64,000 nt of DNA from Propionicimonas sp. Its GTDB lineage: Bacteria > Actinomycetota > Actinomycetes > Propionibacteriales > Propionibacteriaceae. The stretch covers positions 1 to 64,000 of the forward strand of contig VMSW01000008.1 of the NCBI GenBank assembly GCA_013791955.1. Reading direction: 5' to 3'. The first letter of the stretch is position 1. Every line of letters begins with the position of its first letter. Position numbers and translations under genes: made by a program. The notes below the pieces were generated by a model. The model saw only the letters and a list, made by a program, of their open reading frames with translations. It was not told where the DNA came from and did no database searches. Below are positions 1 through 7,888 of this stretch, piece after piece.

Positions 1-9
1 GCAGCTCAT

Positions 10-140
10 GGGGACAGACCCGCAGGAACCGTCCCCGTGAGCTGTGCGGAGGAACCGTCCCCGTGAGCTGTGCGGAGGAACCGTCCCCGTGAGCTGTGCG
101 GAGGAACCGTCCCCGTGAGCTGTGCGGAGGAACCGTCCCC
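10..140. repeat. Repeat family A, 26-bp tandem array
   Basis: The core GGAACCGTCCCC occurs at 25, 51, 77, 103 and 129, an exact 26-bp period, with GTGAGCTGTGCGGA between cores. An inverted partner, GGGGACAGACCC, lies at 10-21, so hairpins can form. The array sits just downstream of the leftward xseB gene. Units are identical and carry no unique spacers, so it is not a CRISPR array. Confidence 0.9.
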
Positions 141-181
141 GGTGCGCAGCTCACACCGCATCGGCGGGCAGGCGGCGTGGA

Positions 182-394
182 CTAGTTGGCGTCCTTGGCG
201 GCGGGACGGGCGGCGTCGATCTTGGCTTTGGCGCCGTCGAGCCAGGTCTGGCAGACCTTGGCCAGTTCTTCGCCTCGCTCCCACAGGGCCATCGACTCAC
301 TCAGCGGCACCGAGCCTGATTCGAGCTTGCGGACGATCTCGACCAGCTGGTCGCGGGCCTCTTCGTAGCTGAGCTCGATCTTCTTGGCGGTCAT
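182..394 (-). CDS. xseB: Exodeoxyribonuclease VII small subunit
   Basis: This is the small subunit of exodeoxyribonuclease VII, which with XseA degrades single-stranded DNA to short oligonucleotides in the cytoplasm. The 70-residue product has the usual family length. It carries the conserved helical core [17 protein letters not shown] near the N-terminus, followed by [13 protein letters not shown]. The ATG overlaps the xseA stop by 4 bp (391-394), so translation is probably coupled to the large subunit. The last residues (PAAKDAN) are a short, variable tail. Family-A repeats begin about 40 bp beyond its stop. Confidence 0.96.
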   Translation of the reverse strand: MTAKKIELSYEEARDQLVEIVRKLESGSVPLSESMALWERGEELAKVCQTWLDGAKAKIDAARPAAKDAN

Positions 395-1614
395 GGCTGC
401 TCCACTGGTTCGATTTTGGTGACGCTGATCCCGAGTTGGCCATCGGCCAGCCGGGCGGTGAGTTTGGCTCCCTTGGCGGTGGCGGCCACTCGATCAACGG
501 TGCCGCCCTCAGCATCGGAGAGGATCGCGTAGCCGCGTTGCAGGGTGGCTCGCGGCGAAAGCGCGCGCACCCGTTCGATGGTGTGGGCCAGGCCGAGGTG
601 TTCTTCGCGAACCCGGCCGCCGATCGCCCGGACGAGCCGCTCGCGAGTGGCCTCCAATCGCTCGAAGTGCCCGGTCAGCGACGCGGACGGATCGAGCAGC
701 ACCGGGCGGCTGCGCAGTTCCTCGAGGCGACGCTGCTCGCTGGCCACCCGGGTGCTGACCGCTTGGCGCACCCGGCCAATCGCGGCGGCCACGTTGGCGC
801 CTTCGGCGGCGGCGTCCGGCACAACTCGTTTGGCCGCATCAGTTGGGGTGGAGGCGCGCAGATCGGCCACCAGATCAAGAATCGGGGTGTCGGTTTCGTG
901 CCCGATGGCGCTCACCACCGGGGTATTGCAGGCGAAGACGGCGCGAGCGAGGCTCTCATCGCTGAAGGCCAACAGGTCTTCTAGCGAGCCGCCGCCGCGG
1001 GCGACGATGATCACGTCCACCTCGGGGTGCGCGTCTAGGGCATGCAATGCGTCGATCAACTGCTCGACTGCCGCCGGGCCCTGCACCAGGGTGTTGCGAA
1101 CTTCGACGATCGCGGCCGGCCAGCGGCGGGCGATGTTCTCGATCACATCCCGTTCGGCGGCGCTGGCCGCCCCGGTGATCAAGCCGATGCGGCGGGGCAG
1201 AAAGGGCAGCCGCTGCTTGCGGGCGGGATCAAACAGGCCCTCGGCCTGCAACATGCGCTTGCGCTGCTCGATGGCGGCCAGTAACCGTCCTTCCCCGGAC
1301 GGACGCAGTTCGCGGCATTCGAAAGTCAGACTGCCGGATTTGCTCCACACCGTCGGCTTCACCCAAGCCGCCACGACGGTACCTTCGGTGATCGGGCCAG
1401 CGGCGTCCAACACGGCCAGGCTGGTCGAGAGAGTCACCGAGACTTCGGCCAGGGTGTCGCGCATGGTGAGGAACTGGGTGATTCCAGAACGGCGCTTGAT
1501 CTCGATCAGCTGCCCCTCTACCCAGATCGGGTTGAGCCGCTCCACCCACTCTTTGGTGGCAGCCACCACCGTACGCAACGGCTGGGGTTGCTCAGGAGAA
1601 CTGCTCAGCGCCAT
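391..1614 (-). CDS. xseA: Exodeoxyribonuclease VII large subunit
   Basis: This is the catalytic large subunit of exodeoxyribonuclease VII (407 residues, normal length). The N-terminal OB fold binds single-stranded DNA. The central nuclease domain shows the family signatures [28 protein letters not shown] and RASTPTDAA, and the C-terminal part is a long helical region that binds XseB. The start is an ATG with no clear Shine-Dalgarno sequence. The -10-like TAGCCT ends 6 nt upstream, which suggests a leaderless transcript. xseA and xseB form a two-gene leftward operon divergent from ispH. Confidence 0.97.
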   Translation of the reverse strand: MALSSSPEQPQPLRTVVAATKEWVERLNPIWVEGQLIEIKRRSGITQFLTMRDTLAEVSVTLSTSLAVLDAAGPITEGTVVAAWVKPTVWSKSGSLTFECRELRPSGEGRLLAAIEQRKRMLQAEGLFDPARKQRLPFLPRRIGLITGAASAAERDVIENIARRWPAAIVEVRNTLVQGPAAVEQLIDALHALDAHPEVDVIIVARGGGSLEDLLAFSDESLARAVFACNTPVVSAIGHETDTPILDLVADLRASTPTDAAKRVVPDAAAEGANVAAAIGRVRQAVSTRVASEQRRLEELRSRPVLLDPSASLTGHFERLEATRERLVRAIGGRVREEHLGLAHTIERVRALSPRATLQRGYAILSDAEGGTVDRVAATAKGAKLTARLADGQLGISVTKIEPVEQP

Positions 1615-1620
1615 GCGAGC

Positions 1621-1626
1621 AGGCTA
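1621..1626 (-). promoter_or_regulatory. -10 box of the xseA leaderless promoter
   Basis: The minus strand reads TAGCCT here, and the xseA ATG begins 6 nt later. This spacing recurs at many genes in the window. No convincing -35 box is visible. Confidence 0.5.
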
Positions 1627-1669
1627 GCTGTTGGCACCGACACCCGCACCGGTTCGTAGCCCGCGCACC

Positions 1670-1675
1670 TAGACT
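1670..1675 (+). promoter_or_regulatory. -10 box of the ispH leaderless promoter
   Basis: TAGACT lies 6 nt before the ispH ATG, which puts the expected transcription start at or next to the start codon. There is no room for a Shine-Dalgarno sequence. Confidence 0.5.
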
Positions 1676-1681
1676 GGGCCC

Positions 1682-2644
1682 ATGCCAACCAAGAGTGTCG
1701 TGGTCGCTGCGCCGCGCGGGTATTGCGCCGGAGTCGATCGGGCCGTGGTGACCGTCGAGAAGGCCCTGGAAACCTATGGGCCGCCGGTTTACGTCCGCAA
1801 ACAGATCGTGCACAACCGGCATGTGGTTGAAGACCTGGAGGCTCGCGGGGCGGTATTCGTCGAAGAGCTCGCCGAGGTGCCGACCGGGGCCACCGTGGTC
1901 TTCTCCGCCCATGGCGTCTCCCCAGCAGTGCATGCCGAAGCGTCCGCGCGGGGTCTGAAGACTATTGATGCCACCTGTCCGCTGGTCACGAAGGTGCATC
2001 ACGAGGTGAAGCGTTTCGCCGATCAGGACCTGCAGATCCTGCTGATCGGTCACGCTGGGCATGAAGAGGTCGAAGGCACCACCGGTGAGGCTCCTGAGCG
2101 CATCACCCTGATCGAGCATCCCGAAGATGTGGACGCCCTGATGGTGGCCGATCCGACCAAGGTCGCCTGGCTCACCCAGACCACCCTGAGCGTGGACGAA
2201 ACCACTGAGACCGTCTCGCGGATGCGAGCCAAATTCCCGGCGTTGATCGATCCGCCCAGCGACGACATTTGCTACGCCACCCAAAACCGGCAGCAGGCGG
2301 TCAAGCAGATTGCCACCCATTCTGATCTGGTGATCGTGGTCGGCTCGCGCAACTCGTCCAACTCGGTGCGGCTGGTCGAGGTGGCCCTTGAGGCAGGCGC
2401 CAAAGCTGCCTACCGGGTCGACAACGCCAAGGAAGTCGACCCCGCCTGGCTGGTCGGGGTTGATTCGGTCGGCGTCACCTCGGGGGCTTCGGTGCCGGAC
2501 GCCCTGGTGGCTGGGGTGTTGGGTTACCTACAGACCCAGGGCTTCCCGCCGGCTACTGAGGAGCGGTTGACCGAGGAAAATGTGGTCTTCGCGCTACCCC
2601 CGGAGTTGCGCAGGGATCTGCGCGATGTCAGCGGTCTCGCCTGA
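1682..2644 (+). CDS. ispH: 4-hydroxy-3-methylbut-2-enyl diphosphate reductase
   Basis: IspH (LytB) catalyses the last step of the MEP isoprenoid pathway. It reduces HMBPP to IPP and DMAPP with an oxygen-sensitive iron-sulfur cluster. The three cluster cysteines are Cys15 ([11 protein letters not shown]), Cys99 ([12 protein letters not shown]) and Cys197 ([11 protein letters not shown]). Substrate-binding histidines fall in [15 protein letters not shown] and [11 protein letters not shown]. The 320-residue length is normal. The gene is transcribed divergently from xseA. A GNAT acetyltransferase gene follows after 2 bp and is probably cotranscribed. Confidence 0.98.
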   Translation: MPTKSVVVAAPRGYCAGVDRAVVTVEKALETYGPPVYVRKQIVHNRHVVEDLEARGAVFVEELAEVPTGATVVFSAHGVSPAVHAEASARGLKTIDATCPLVTKVHHEVKRFADQDLQILLIGHAGHEEVEGTTGEAPERITLIEHPEDVDALMVADPTKVAWLTQTTLSVDETTETVSRMRAKFPALIDPPSDDICYATQNRQQAVKQIATHSDLVIVVGSRNSSNSVRLVEVALEAGAKAAYRVDNAKEVDPAWLVGVDSVGVTSGASVPDALVAGVLGYLQTQGFPPATEERLTEENVVFALPPELRRDLRDVSGLA

Positions 2645-2646
2645 TC

Positions 2647-3177
2647 GTGTTTGCCGAGTTTGAGCCGGACGCCCACGGCGAGCCGGTGGCGGCCGTGGTG
2701 CGATTGGCGACCGAGTCGGACCTGGACGCCTGCGCCGATTTGGCGCAGCAACGCAACGGCGGCGAACTCGACACTTGGCGCAGTCGTCTGGCGGTCGATT
2801 TGGCCGACCCGGAGAAGCTGTTGGTCGTCGCCGAGGTGGACGGTGCGGTGGTCGGTCACGCTGGCGCGGGCTGGCTGAGCTTCGATCCGGAGCTAGCAGT
2901 CAACCTCAAGGACGGTTGGTACCTGACCGGCGTGGTGGTTGCGCCGTCCCAGCGGCGCCGCGGCCTGGGCCGACGGCTGGTGCAGGCCCGGCTGGATTGG
3001 TTGGCCGCTCGCACCGACCGCGCGTGGTATTTCGCTGCGGCGGAGAATCAAGCCTCGTTGCAGTTGCATCGAGAGTTGGGCTTCAGCGAGGTGACTCGCA
3101 GCTTTGAGGTGCCCGGGGTGAGTTTCACCGGTGGAGTTGGCGTGCTGAGCGTGCGGTTCAGCTCTGCTGCTCACTGA
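2647..3177 (+). CDS. GNAT family N-acetyltransferase
   Basis: This is a 176-residue acetyl-CoA-dependent N-acetyltransferase of the GNAT fold. The acetyl-CoA pyrophosphate loop is VVVAPSQRRRGLGRRLVQA (motif A, R-x-x-G-x-G), and the C-terminal NQASLQLHRELGFSE is the usual beta6-alpha4 element. The substrate cannot be told from sequence. The GTG start lies 2 bp after the ispH stop, so it is probably expressed with ispH. Its last 20 bp overlap the convergent HATPase gene, so the two transcripts are antisense at their 3' ends. Confidence 0.88.
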   Translation: MFAEFEPDAHGEPVAAVVRLATESDLDACADLAQQRNGGELDTWRSRLAVDLADPEKLLVVAEVDGAVVGHAGAGWLSFDPELAVNLKDGWYLTGVVVAPSQRRRGLGRRLVQARLDWLAARTDRAWYFAAAENQASLQLHRELGFSEVTRSFEVPGVSFTGGVGVLSVRFSSAAH

Positions 3178-3595
3178 TCCGAGATCGGCTGACCCGCCAC
3201 AAATTGCGCGAGTTCTGCCAGCGGTGCTCGACGTCGTCGGCGAGAAGGTAGATCAGGGGCAGCCCGCGTCCGTGCTCGGCGTTTCCTTCCGGCATCTCTG
3301 GATCCGGACGCAACGCCGATGCCTCATCGCCGGTGTCGGAAGTCTCGATCAACAACTGTTGTGGGGTAATGCGCACCCGGACGTCGCAGAACACTTCGCG
3401 GTGAGGATTGTTCTGGATCACATTGGTGACCAGTTCGCTGAGGATCGTCTCGATGATCATTCGCTCGTTGTCGCTGACATCGGTGCGTTGTTGCCACACC
3501 TGGTCGAGGAAGTCGTGGGCGTCATTCACCGTCTCCGGTGGGCTGCGGATGACGGCTTGGTAGTCAGCTGCCGAAAGCGGCTTCGGGGGTTCCAT
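3158..3595 (-). CDS. RsbW-like anti-sigma / serine kinase (HATPase)
   Basis: This is a 145-residue GHKL ATPase of the anti-sigma/serine-kinase type, the RsbW or SpoIIAB role in partner-switching modules. The N box lies in ETILSELVTNVIQN, the G1 box is ETSDTGDEAS and the G2 box is EHGRGLPLIYLL. Such proteins phosphorylate a STAS partner on serine and sequester a sigma factor or another output protein. It is the last gene of the leftward operon with the STAS, glycosyltransferase and PP2C genes. Its start overlaps the STAS gene by 32 bp. No sigma factor gene lies nearby, so the output protein is unknown. Confidence 0.85.
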   Translation of the reverse strand: MEPPKPLSAADYQAVIRSPPETVNDAHDFLDQVWQQRTDVSDNERMIIETILSELVTNVIQNNPHREVFCDVRVRITPQQLLIETSDTGDEASALRPDPEMPEGNAEHGRGLPLIYLLADDVEHRWQNSRNLWRVSRSRISEQQS

Positions 3596-3896
3596 AAGGC
3601 CTCAGGATCCTGTCCATGTTCGACAACTGGAGCACCATCAGTACTTGCTCGTTGGCACCGGCGATGCGGAGATCGCCACCGGCGGCGCGAGCAGTCTTCA
3701 AAGCCCCGATCAACGCACCCAATCCGGAGGAGTCCATGAAAGTGGTGCTGGTCAGGTCAACAACCAAACGCAACTTGCCGGTACCCACCGCCTCGGTGAC
3801 GGTGTCCTTCAACTGTGTCGCTGTGACCATGTTGAGTCGGCCCTCGACGCGGACGACACCCAAGTCCGGCTCAAGCTCGTCTACCGGAAAATTCAT
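3564..3896 (-). CDS. STAS-domain anti-sigma factor antagonist
   Basis: This 110-residue STAS protein is of the RsbV/SpoIIAA type. The phospho-acceptor motif is TTFMDSSGLGALIGAL, with Ser56 as the likely phosphorylated residue. RVEGRLNMVTATQLK near the N-terminus matches the first strand and helix of the fold. In such systems the unphosphorylated form binds the HATPase and frees its partner, and a PP2C phosphatase reactivates it. All three parts are encoded in this operon. The chosen ATG at 3896 overlaps the glycosyltransferase stop by 4 bp (ATGA); longer readings have no family similarity. Confidence 0.88.
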   Translation of the reverse strand: MNFPVDELEPDLGVVRVEGRLNMVTATQLKDTVTEAVGTGKLRLVVDLTSTTFMDSSGLGALIGALKTARAAGGDLRIAGANEQVLMVLQLSNMDRILRPYGTPEAAFGS

Positions 3897-5857
3897 CTGG
3901 TCTCCTCGTCTGCGTGGTACCCGCGGTACCGAACCGCCCCAACCAGTGCGCTCATCGACACCAGATCGAAAACTACCCAGGCGAGATTGATGAGGGTACC
4001 GATCGGCTCCGCATGCCCGGTCACAAGCCATATCGTACCGACGACGATGCTGATGACCAGGGCGATCGAGGCAGCCAGTTGCCAACCAATCAGCCCCCAG
4101 GGAATCTGGGTTTGGCGCGTGCCCGCTTTTGGGGTCACGGCAAAGCCCAGCGGACGGCCGGCCCACACATTGGCTGCGGCGGTGTAACAGGCCTTGATCC
4201 ATACCGGGAACAGGGCCAGCGTGTACTGCTGCCCGCGCCAGGTCGGCAGCCCCCGTGAGGCGAACACGAACAGCAGCTGATTGGCCACCATGAACGGGAT
4301 GAAGCGCAGGAAGAATTGTTCGGCGTAGCTGCTCACCGGCAGCACGCCTGCGGTCAGAAACAGGATCGGTGCGAGCAGGTAGACCACGGTGGCGAACCCT
4401 GACAGGTAGCTCCACATCGTGGAGAAGTACATCAGTCGTTGCGGCAGAGTGAGTCCGCGTAGTGTGAGCGGGTTCTCGCGCAGGAAGACCTGCATCGTTC
4501 CTTGAGCCCAGCGCAGGCGTTGAGTCAACGACGCGGCGAGGCCCTCAGGAGCGAGGCCCTCAGCGAGGATCTCGTTATGAAACACGCTTTTCCAGCCGCG
4601 CGCGTGCATGCGCATCGAGGTTGCCATGTCTTCGGTGACCGAGATCGTGGCCATCGGCAATACCGCTTGAGCCTCGTCGGACCGTCCGATATCGATGGCC
4701 TGCAGCGTGCGATCAACCGCTTCGACGGCATTGAGCGGGGACAGGTCGAGCGCGGCGAGCCGCGAGATCACTTCTTCGGAGTCGATGTTGAACGCGGCCT
4801 GATCGAACCCGAGCGCGTCCAAGTCATCGGCCAACTGCGCCATGTCGTCGCCAACGGTGGCGTGGGAGAGTTGACTGAGTTTGCGATGCAGGACGTAGGT
4901 GACCTCGGCGATGGGCTCGGCGCGGCTGATCTCGGCCAGGGCGTGGTCGATCGCGTTGCGGGTCTGCACGAGAATCTCCTGCGCGGACGGGTCGGCCCCG
5001 CGTAGTGAATGGCGTACCAGGACCCGTGCCTCTTTCAGCCGGTTGATGACGGTTCGCTGGGTGGCGTCCACGTAGCCGGTGATGCCGATCTCCATCAGCG
5101 CCTCGCGGCGCAACACGGCGTTCGACCCGCAGAAGAACGCCGCACCCCAGCCATCCTTACCTTCTTGGATCGGGCCGTAGAACAGTGGGGCCTGGCTGCC
5201 CAAAGGGTCGCTGGGGGGCACGTTGATGAAGTGTTGAGGGGTCTGAACCAGTCCGACCTTCTCGTCGCTGAAGAAACCCAGCGTGCGATCGAGGATCGCG
5301 GGGTGAGCCACCATGTCGGCGTCCAGCACCAAGATGTACTCGCCCTGGGTCTGCAGTAGCGCGTTGTTCAGGTTCCCCGCCTTGGCGTGGCGGGGTTTGC
5401 CGTGCCACTCGTCACCGCGAGTGATGTAGCCGGCGCCCAGCGTCTCCGCTGCCTGGCGCAGGTCTTCACGCGCGCCGTCGTCGAGAACCCAGGTTCGATG
5501 GGGGTGGTCGATCTTGATCGCAGCACGGACGGTCTCGACGACCAGTTCCACAGGCTCGTTGTAGGTGGTGATGAAGACATCGACATCCGAATCCAGCGGC
5601 GGTGGAGGAGCATCTTCGCGCTGTCGAGAACGCCAGATGGTGATGCTGAACAAGGTCAAGTCGATGATGCTGTAAGTCTCGGCGAGCACTAATGGCACTG
5701 CGATCCACCAGTTGGCCCAATTGACCGAGGCCAGCCAACGCCAACCGATGTAGTTGAAGCCCAGCACTAGGGTCATTGTCGTCCAGATGCGAAGCCACAG
5801 CAGGCGGCGGCTCTCCTGGGCGTGCGAAAGGTTGTCCGGTGATCCACGTCTGGTCAT
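3893..5857 (-). CDS. Cellulose-synthase-like family 2 glycosyltransferase with insertion
   Basis: This 654-residue processive membrane glycosyltransferase resembles BcsA-type synthases that make and export a beta-linked polysaccharide. It has two N-terminal TM segments (about 25-70) and a cytoplasmic GT2 domain. Catalytic motifs are DDG (126-128), DAD (179-181), TED (408-410) and QRLRW (446-450). About five to six C-terminal TM segments follow. No C-terminal PilZ (c-di-GMP) domain is visible. Between GSNAVLRREALMEIG and the TED motif, where relatives have roughly 25 residues, there are about 145 extra, mostly helical residues (about 262-400). The ATG at 5857 overlaps the PP2C stop (ATGA). The product sugar cannot be told from sequence. 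Confidence 0.88.
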   Translation of the reverse strand: MTRRGSPDNLSHAQESRRLLWLRIWTTMTLVLGFNYIGWRWLASVNWANWWIAVPLVLAETYSIIDLTLFSITIWRSRQREDAPPPPLDSDVDVFITTYNEPVELVVETVRAAIKIDHPHRTWVLDDGAREDLRQAAETLGAGYITRGDEWHGKPRHAKAGNLNNALLQTQGEYILVLDADMVAHPAILDRTLGFFSDEKVGLVQTPQHFINVPPSDPLGSQAPLFYGPIQEGKDGWGAAFFCGSNAVLRREALMEIGITGYVDATQRTVINRLKEARVLVRHSLRGADPSAQEILVQTRNAIDHALAEISRAEPIAEVTYVLHRKLSQLSHATVGDDMAQLADDLDALGFDQAAFNIDSEEVISRLAALDLSPLNAVEAVDRTLQAIDIGRSDEAQAVLPMATISVTEDMATSMRMHARGWKSVFHNEILAEGLAPEGLAASLTQRLRWAQGTMQVFLRENPLTLRGLTLPQRLMYFSTMWSYLSGFATVVYLLAPILFLTAGVLPVSSYAEQFFLRFIPFMVANQLLFVFASRGLPTWRGQQYTLALFPVWIKACYTAAANVWAGRPLGFAVTPKAGTRQTQIPWGLIGWQLAASIALVISIVVGTIWLVTGHAEPIGTLINLAWVVFDLVSMSALVGAVRYRGYHADEETR

Positions 5858-6984
5858 CTGGTGCTCTTCTCGCGTCGCAGTAATACCGCAGTGGCGTCGT
5901 CGCTGCGTTCTGGGGAGTCGGGTCTTCCAGCGCACAACGTGTCGACCAGGGCCGTCGGCGATTGGCCGGCGCAGGCGCGGTCAGCAGCTCCGATGGCCTC
6001 GATCAGCTCCTCGATGCTGGAGCCCCACAACTCCAGTACGCCGTCGCTGACCATCAACAGGCCCTCGCCGGGGTCGAGGTGTGAAGGTAGTTCGCGCCAG
6101 TCGTTGCCCAGGCCGAGTGGAAAATCGAAGGTCGCCAATCGCTCGACGCTGTGATCCTGGCGCAGTGCGAAGCTCAGACCGTGGCCGGCGTCCACGAGGC
6201 GCACGCGCCCGGTGACCAGGTCGATGCTCGCGCAGCTCAAGGTGACGAAAGCGTCGGCGTTAGCCAAATCATCTTCGATCACCCGGGCGCTGTCGGCCAG
6301 CGCCTCTGCCGGATGTGCTGCGACGTTCGACGCACGCAAGGCGGTTCGGGTGGCGGCGGCGAGGATGCCGGCCCCCATCCCTTTGCCCATCACGTCGCCG
6401 AGGGCCATGGTGGCGTTGGACCCGCTGATCCGAAGGTCGTAGAAGTCGCCACCGACTTCGCGTGCCGTCAGCGACGCGGCACCGTGTTCCCAGCCGCGAC
6501 GAATAGGAAGGGTGCGCGGGGACAAGCCTCGCTGCACCTGCTGGGCTCGGGTGAGATCGGCCTCCATCAGGCGTTGGGCGATCAGGGTGTCGGTGATGTC
6601 GATGAGCTGGATGGAGTAGCTATCGGCGGCTGTCTTGCTGCCCAACGGTGTGATGCTTGCTGTCAGATGGCGGCCGTCGGCCAGCTCCAGTTCGGTGGGG
6701 CCTTCAGCGTCGGAGGCGCTGGCTTGGTTTAGGGCGGACACCGCGGCTGGGCCGAGCAACTCCGCCACGTCGGACTCGCCGGCTCGTACCTGTGGCAGGA
6801 GCTGGATAGCTGCAGGATTCACTGTCTGTACCGTCCAGCGTTCATCGTTGCGATGAGTGATGAGCATCCCGGACAGCGAGTTCTCAAAGCTGCGCCGGTA
6901 CAGCAGTTCGCTGGCGGTGAGGAGGCCCGCTACGGTCCGCTCTCGCGCGGCGGTCAGTGCCAGCACCAGCACGAATCCGACCAT
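5854..6984 (-). CDS. PAS-PP2C (SpoIIE/RsbU-like) phosphatase, C-terminal half of frameshifted gene
   Basis: This is the PP2C-type serine phosphatase expected to dephosphorylate the STAS protein of the operon. A final TM helix (MVGFVLVLALTAA) is followed by a PAS-like domain (about ELLYRRSFENSLSGMLITH onward) and the SpoIIE phosphatase domain. Metal-binding motifs are REVGGDFYDL, GDVMGKGMGAG, VDAGHGLS, VSDGVLEL and RSDDATAVLL. The ATG at 6984 is probably not the true start. Removing one G from the run at 7014-7021 fuses this frame to the MASE1 frame upstream and gives a single protein of about 657 residues. As the sequence stands, the phosphatase could only be made from an internal start or by slippage. 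Confidence 0.85.
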   Translation of the reverse strand: MVGFVLVLALTAARERTVAGLLTASELLYRRSFENSLSGMLITHRNDERWTVQTVNPAAIQLLPQVRAGESDVAELLGPAAVSALNQASASDAEGPTELELADGRHLTASITPLGSKTAADSYSIQLIDITDTLIAQRLMEADLTRAQQVQRGLSPRTLPIRRGWEHGAASLTAREVGGDFYDLRISGSNATMALGDVMGKGMGAGILAAATRTALRASNVAAHPAEALADSARVIEDDLANADAFVTLSCASIDLVTGRVRLVDAGHGLSFALRQDHSVERLATFDFPLGLGNDWRELPSHLDPGEGLLMVSDGVLELWGSSIEELIEAIGAADRACAGQSPTALVDTLCAGRPDSPERSDDATAVLLRREKSTR

Positions 6985-7828
6985 GACCGCTTCGAAGACT
7001 TGGAGGATGGCAGCCCCCCCCGGCGGCGCCGAGATTAATGAAGGCGAACGGCCCGTGGCCGCTGGCGCTGCCGTAGGAGGCGATCGCGGCGATGCCGATC
7101 ATTTCCGCCATGAGCCATCGAACCGGGATCAGCAGGGCTGACCAGATCGGTGGGACGAGCGGAAGGAACGCCAGGGGGAAGTGCTGGTTGGTGAGGAACA
7201 CCAGTGAGGCCACAATGAGTCCGGCGGACATATGCGCGGCGATCCGCGGGCTGAACCGGGGCGGCGGGGTTTCGGGCAACTGCATGAACAGCGGCGTGAT
7301 CAGCAAGATGCCCGCAGTCCGACGGGGCCCGGCTGATGCTAGATGGAAGGCCGCCGCCGCCGGGCCGCTCACGACAAGTGCTGTTGCACTGAGCACGGCA
7401 TCGAAAGCGGTGGCACCCAGAAATGCAGCGATGAGCAGCTTTGCCAGATCAGGTCGTGAGCGCAGCGCGGGGACGCCATCGGTGCGCCAGCGCAAGATCG
7501 TCGCGCCGACCCACACCTCCAGGCTGGTTCCGACCGAGGCGGCCAGCGCCATGGGCGCCTGGTGGAATTGCGCCAAGTTGGTGCCCAGGATCACCAGCCC
7601 GCAGGCCAGCGAAAACCACCACAAGTGACGCTTCGGCAGGCGAATCGCGGCACCGAGGGCGATGCCGGAGGCTGGCCACCACGTTGCGACCAGCGCCTCT
7701 GCGGGCTTCGTAGCCAGTGAAAACCAGGAGACCAAGATGATGCTTAGAAGCGCTGCCGCGGGAAGGATCAGCGACAGTCTTGTCTTGCTGGCTTGGTGGT
7801 GCTTGCCCGGGGTGGTCTCCAGCGCCAT
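6884..7828 (-). CDS. MASE1 membrane sensor, N-terminal half of frameshifted gene
   Basis: The first 269 codons encode a polytopic MASE1 sensor domain. It has about eight hydrophobic helices and the MASE1-like motif ATWWPASGIALGAA. After the G run at 7014-7021 this frame continues into an unrelated, low-complexity tail that ends at 6884. One base fewer restores GPFAFINLGAAGG followed by AAILQVFEAVMVGF, and hence the PAS-PP2C half. The gene is the first of a four-gene leftward operon and probably feeds a membrane signal into the partner switch. Its ATG lies 5 nt after a GATAAT -10 box. Confidence 0.8.
   Translation of the reverse strand: MALETTPGKHHQASKTRLSLILPAAALLSIILVSWFSLATKPAEALVATWWPASGIALGAAIRLPKRHLWWFSLACGLVILGTNLAQFHQAPMALAASVGTSLEVWVGATILRWRTDGVPALRSRPDLAKLLIAAFLGATAFDAVLSATALVVSGPAAAAFHLASAGPRRTAGILLITPLFMQLPETPPPRFSPRIAAHMSAGLIVASLVFLTNQHFPLAFLPLVPPIWSALLIPVRWLMAEMIGIAAIASYGSASGHGPFAFINLGAAGGGCHPPSLRSGHGRIRAGAGTDRRARADRSGPPHRQRTAVPAQL
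7014..7021 (-). other. G8 homopolymer at the frameshift point
   Basis: Eight C on the plus strand (G8 in the coding strand) lie exactly where the MASE1 frame must shift by one base to join the PAS-PP2C frame. Seven G would restore a continuous gene. The cause could be a sequencing error, a mutation, phase variation or programmed slippage. The sequence alone does not decide. Confidence 0.85.
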
Positions 7829-7833
7829 GGTCC

Positions 7834-7839
7834 ATTATC
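7834..7839 (-). promoter_or_regulatory. -10 box of the MASE1-PP2C/glycosyltransferase operon
   Basis: The minus strand reads GATAAT, ending 5 nt before the ATG at 7828, consistent with a leaderless operon transcript. Confidence 0.45.
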
Positions 7840-7876
7840 AGGCGCAGGAGATATACCCATGGCGGTTTCGCGATTT

Positions 7877-7888
7877 CCGCTGCAGCGG
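7877..7888. other. 12-bp palindrome after ilvA
   Basis: CCGCTGCAGCGG is a perfect palindrome directly after the ilvA stop and upstream of the next operon. It could be part of a weak terminator or a protein-binding site. No T run follows on either strand. Confidence 0.3.

Noticed and set aside
10..140. Tandem 26-bp repeats as a CRISPR array
   Set aside because: The units are contiguous and identical, with no unique spacers, and no cas gene is present.
6884..6984. Two separate genes with overlapping ends instead of one frameshifted gene
   Set aside because: The tail of the MASE1 frame after the G run is unlike any protein, and joining the frames gives a normal MASE1-PAS-PP2C. The two halves are still listed separately because the sequence as given is split.
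7853..7858. GGGTAT box as a SigB-type promoter for the partner-switching operon
   Set aside because: It reads GGGTAT on the correct strand, but no matching -35 (GTTT-like) lies 12-16 bp upstream. The GATAAT box nearer the start is simpler.
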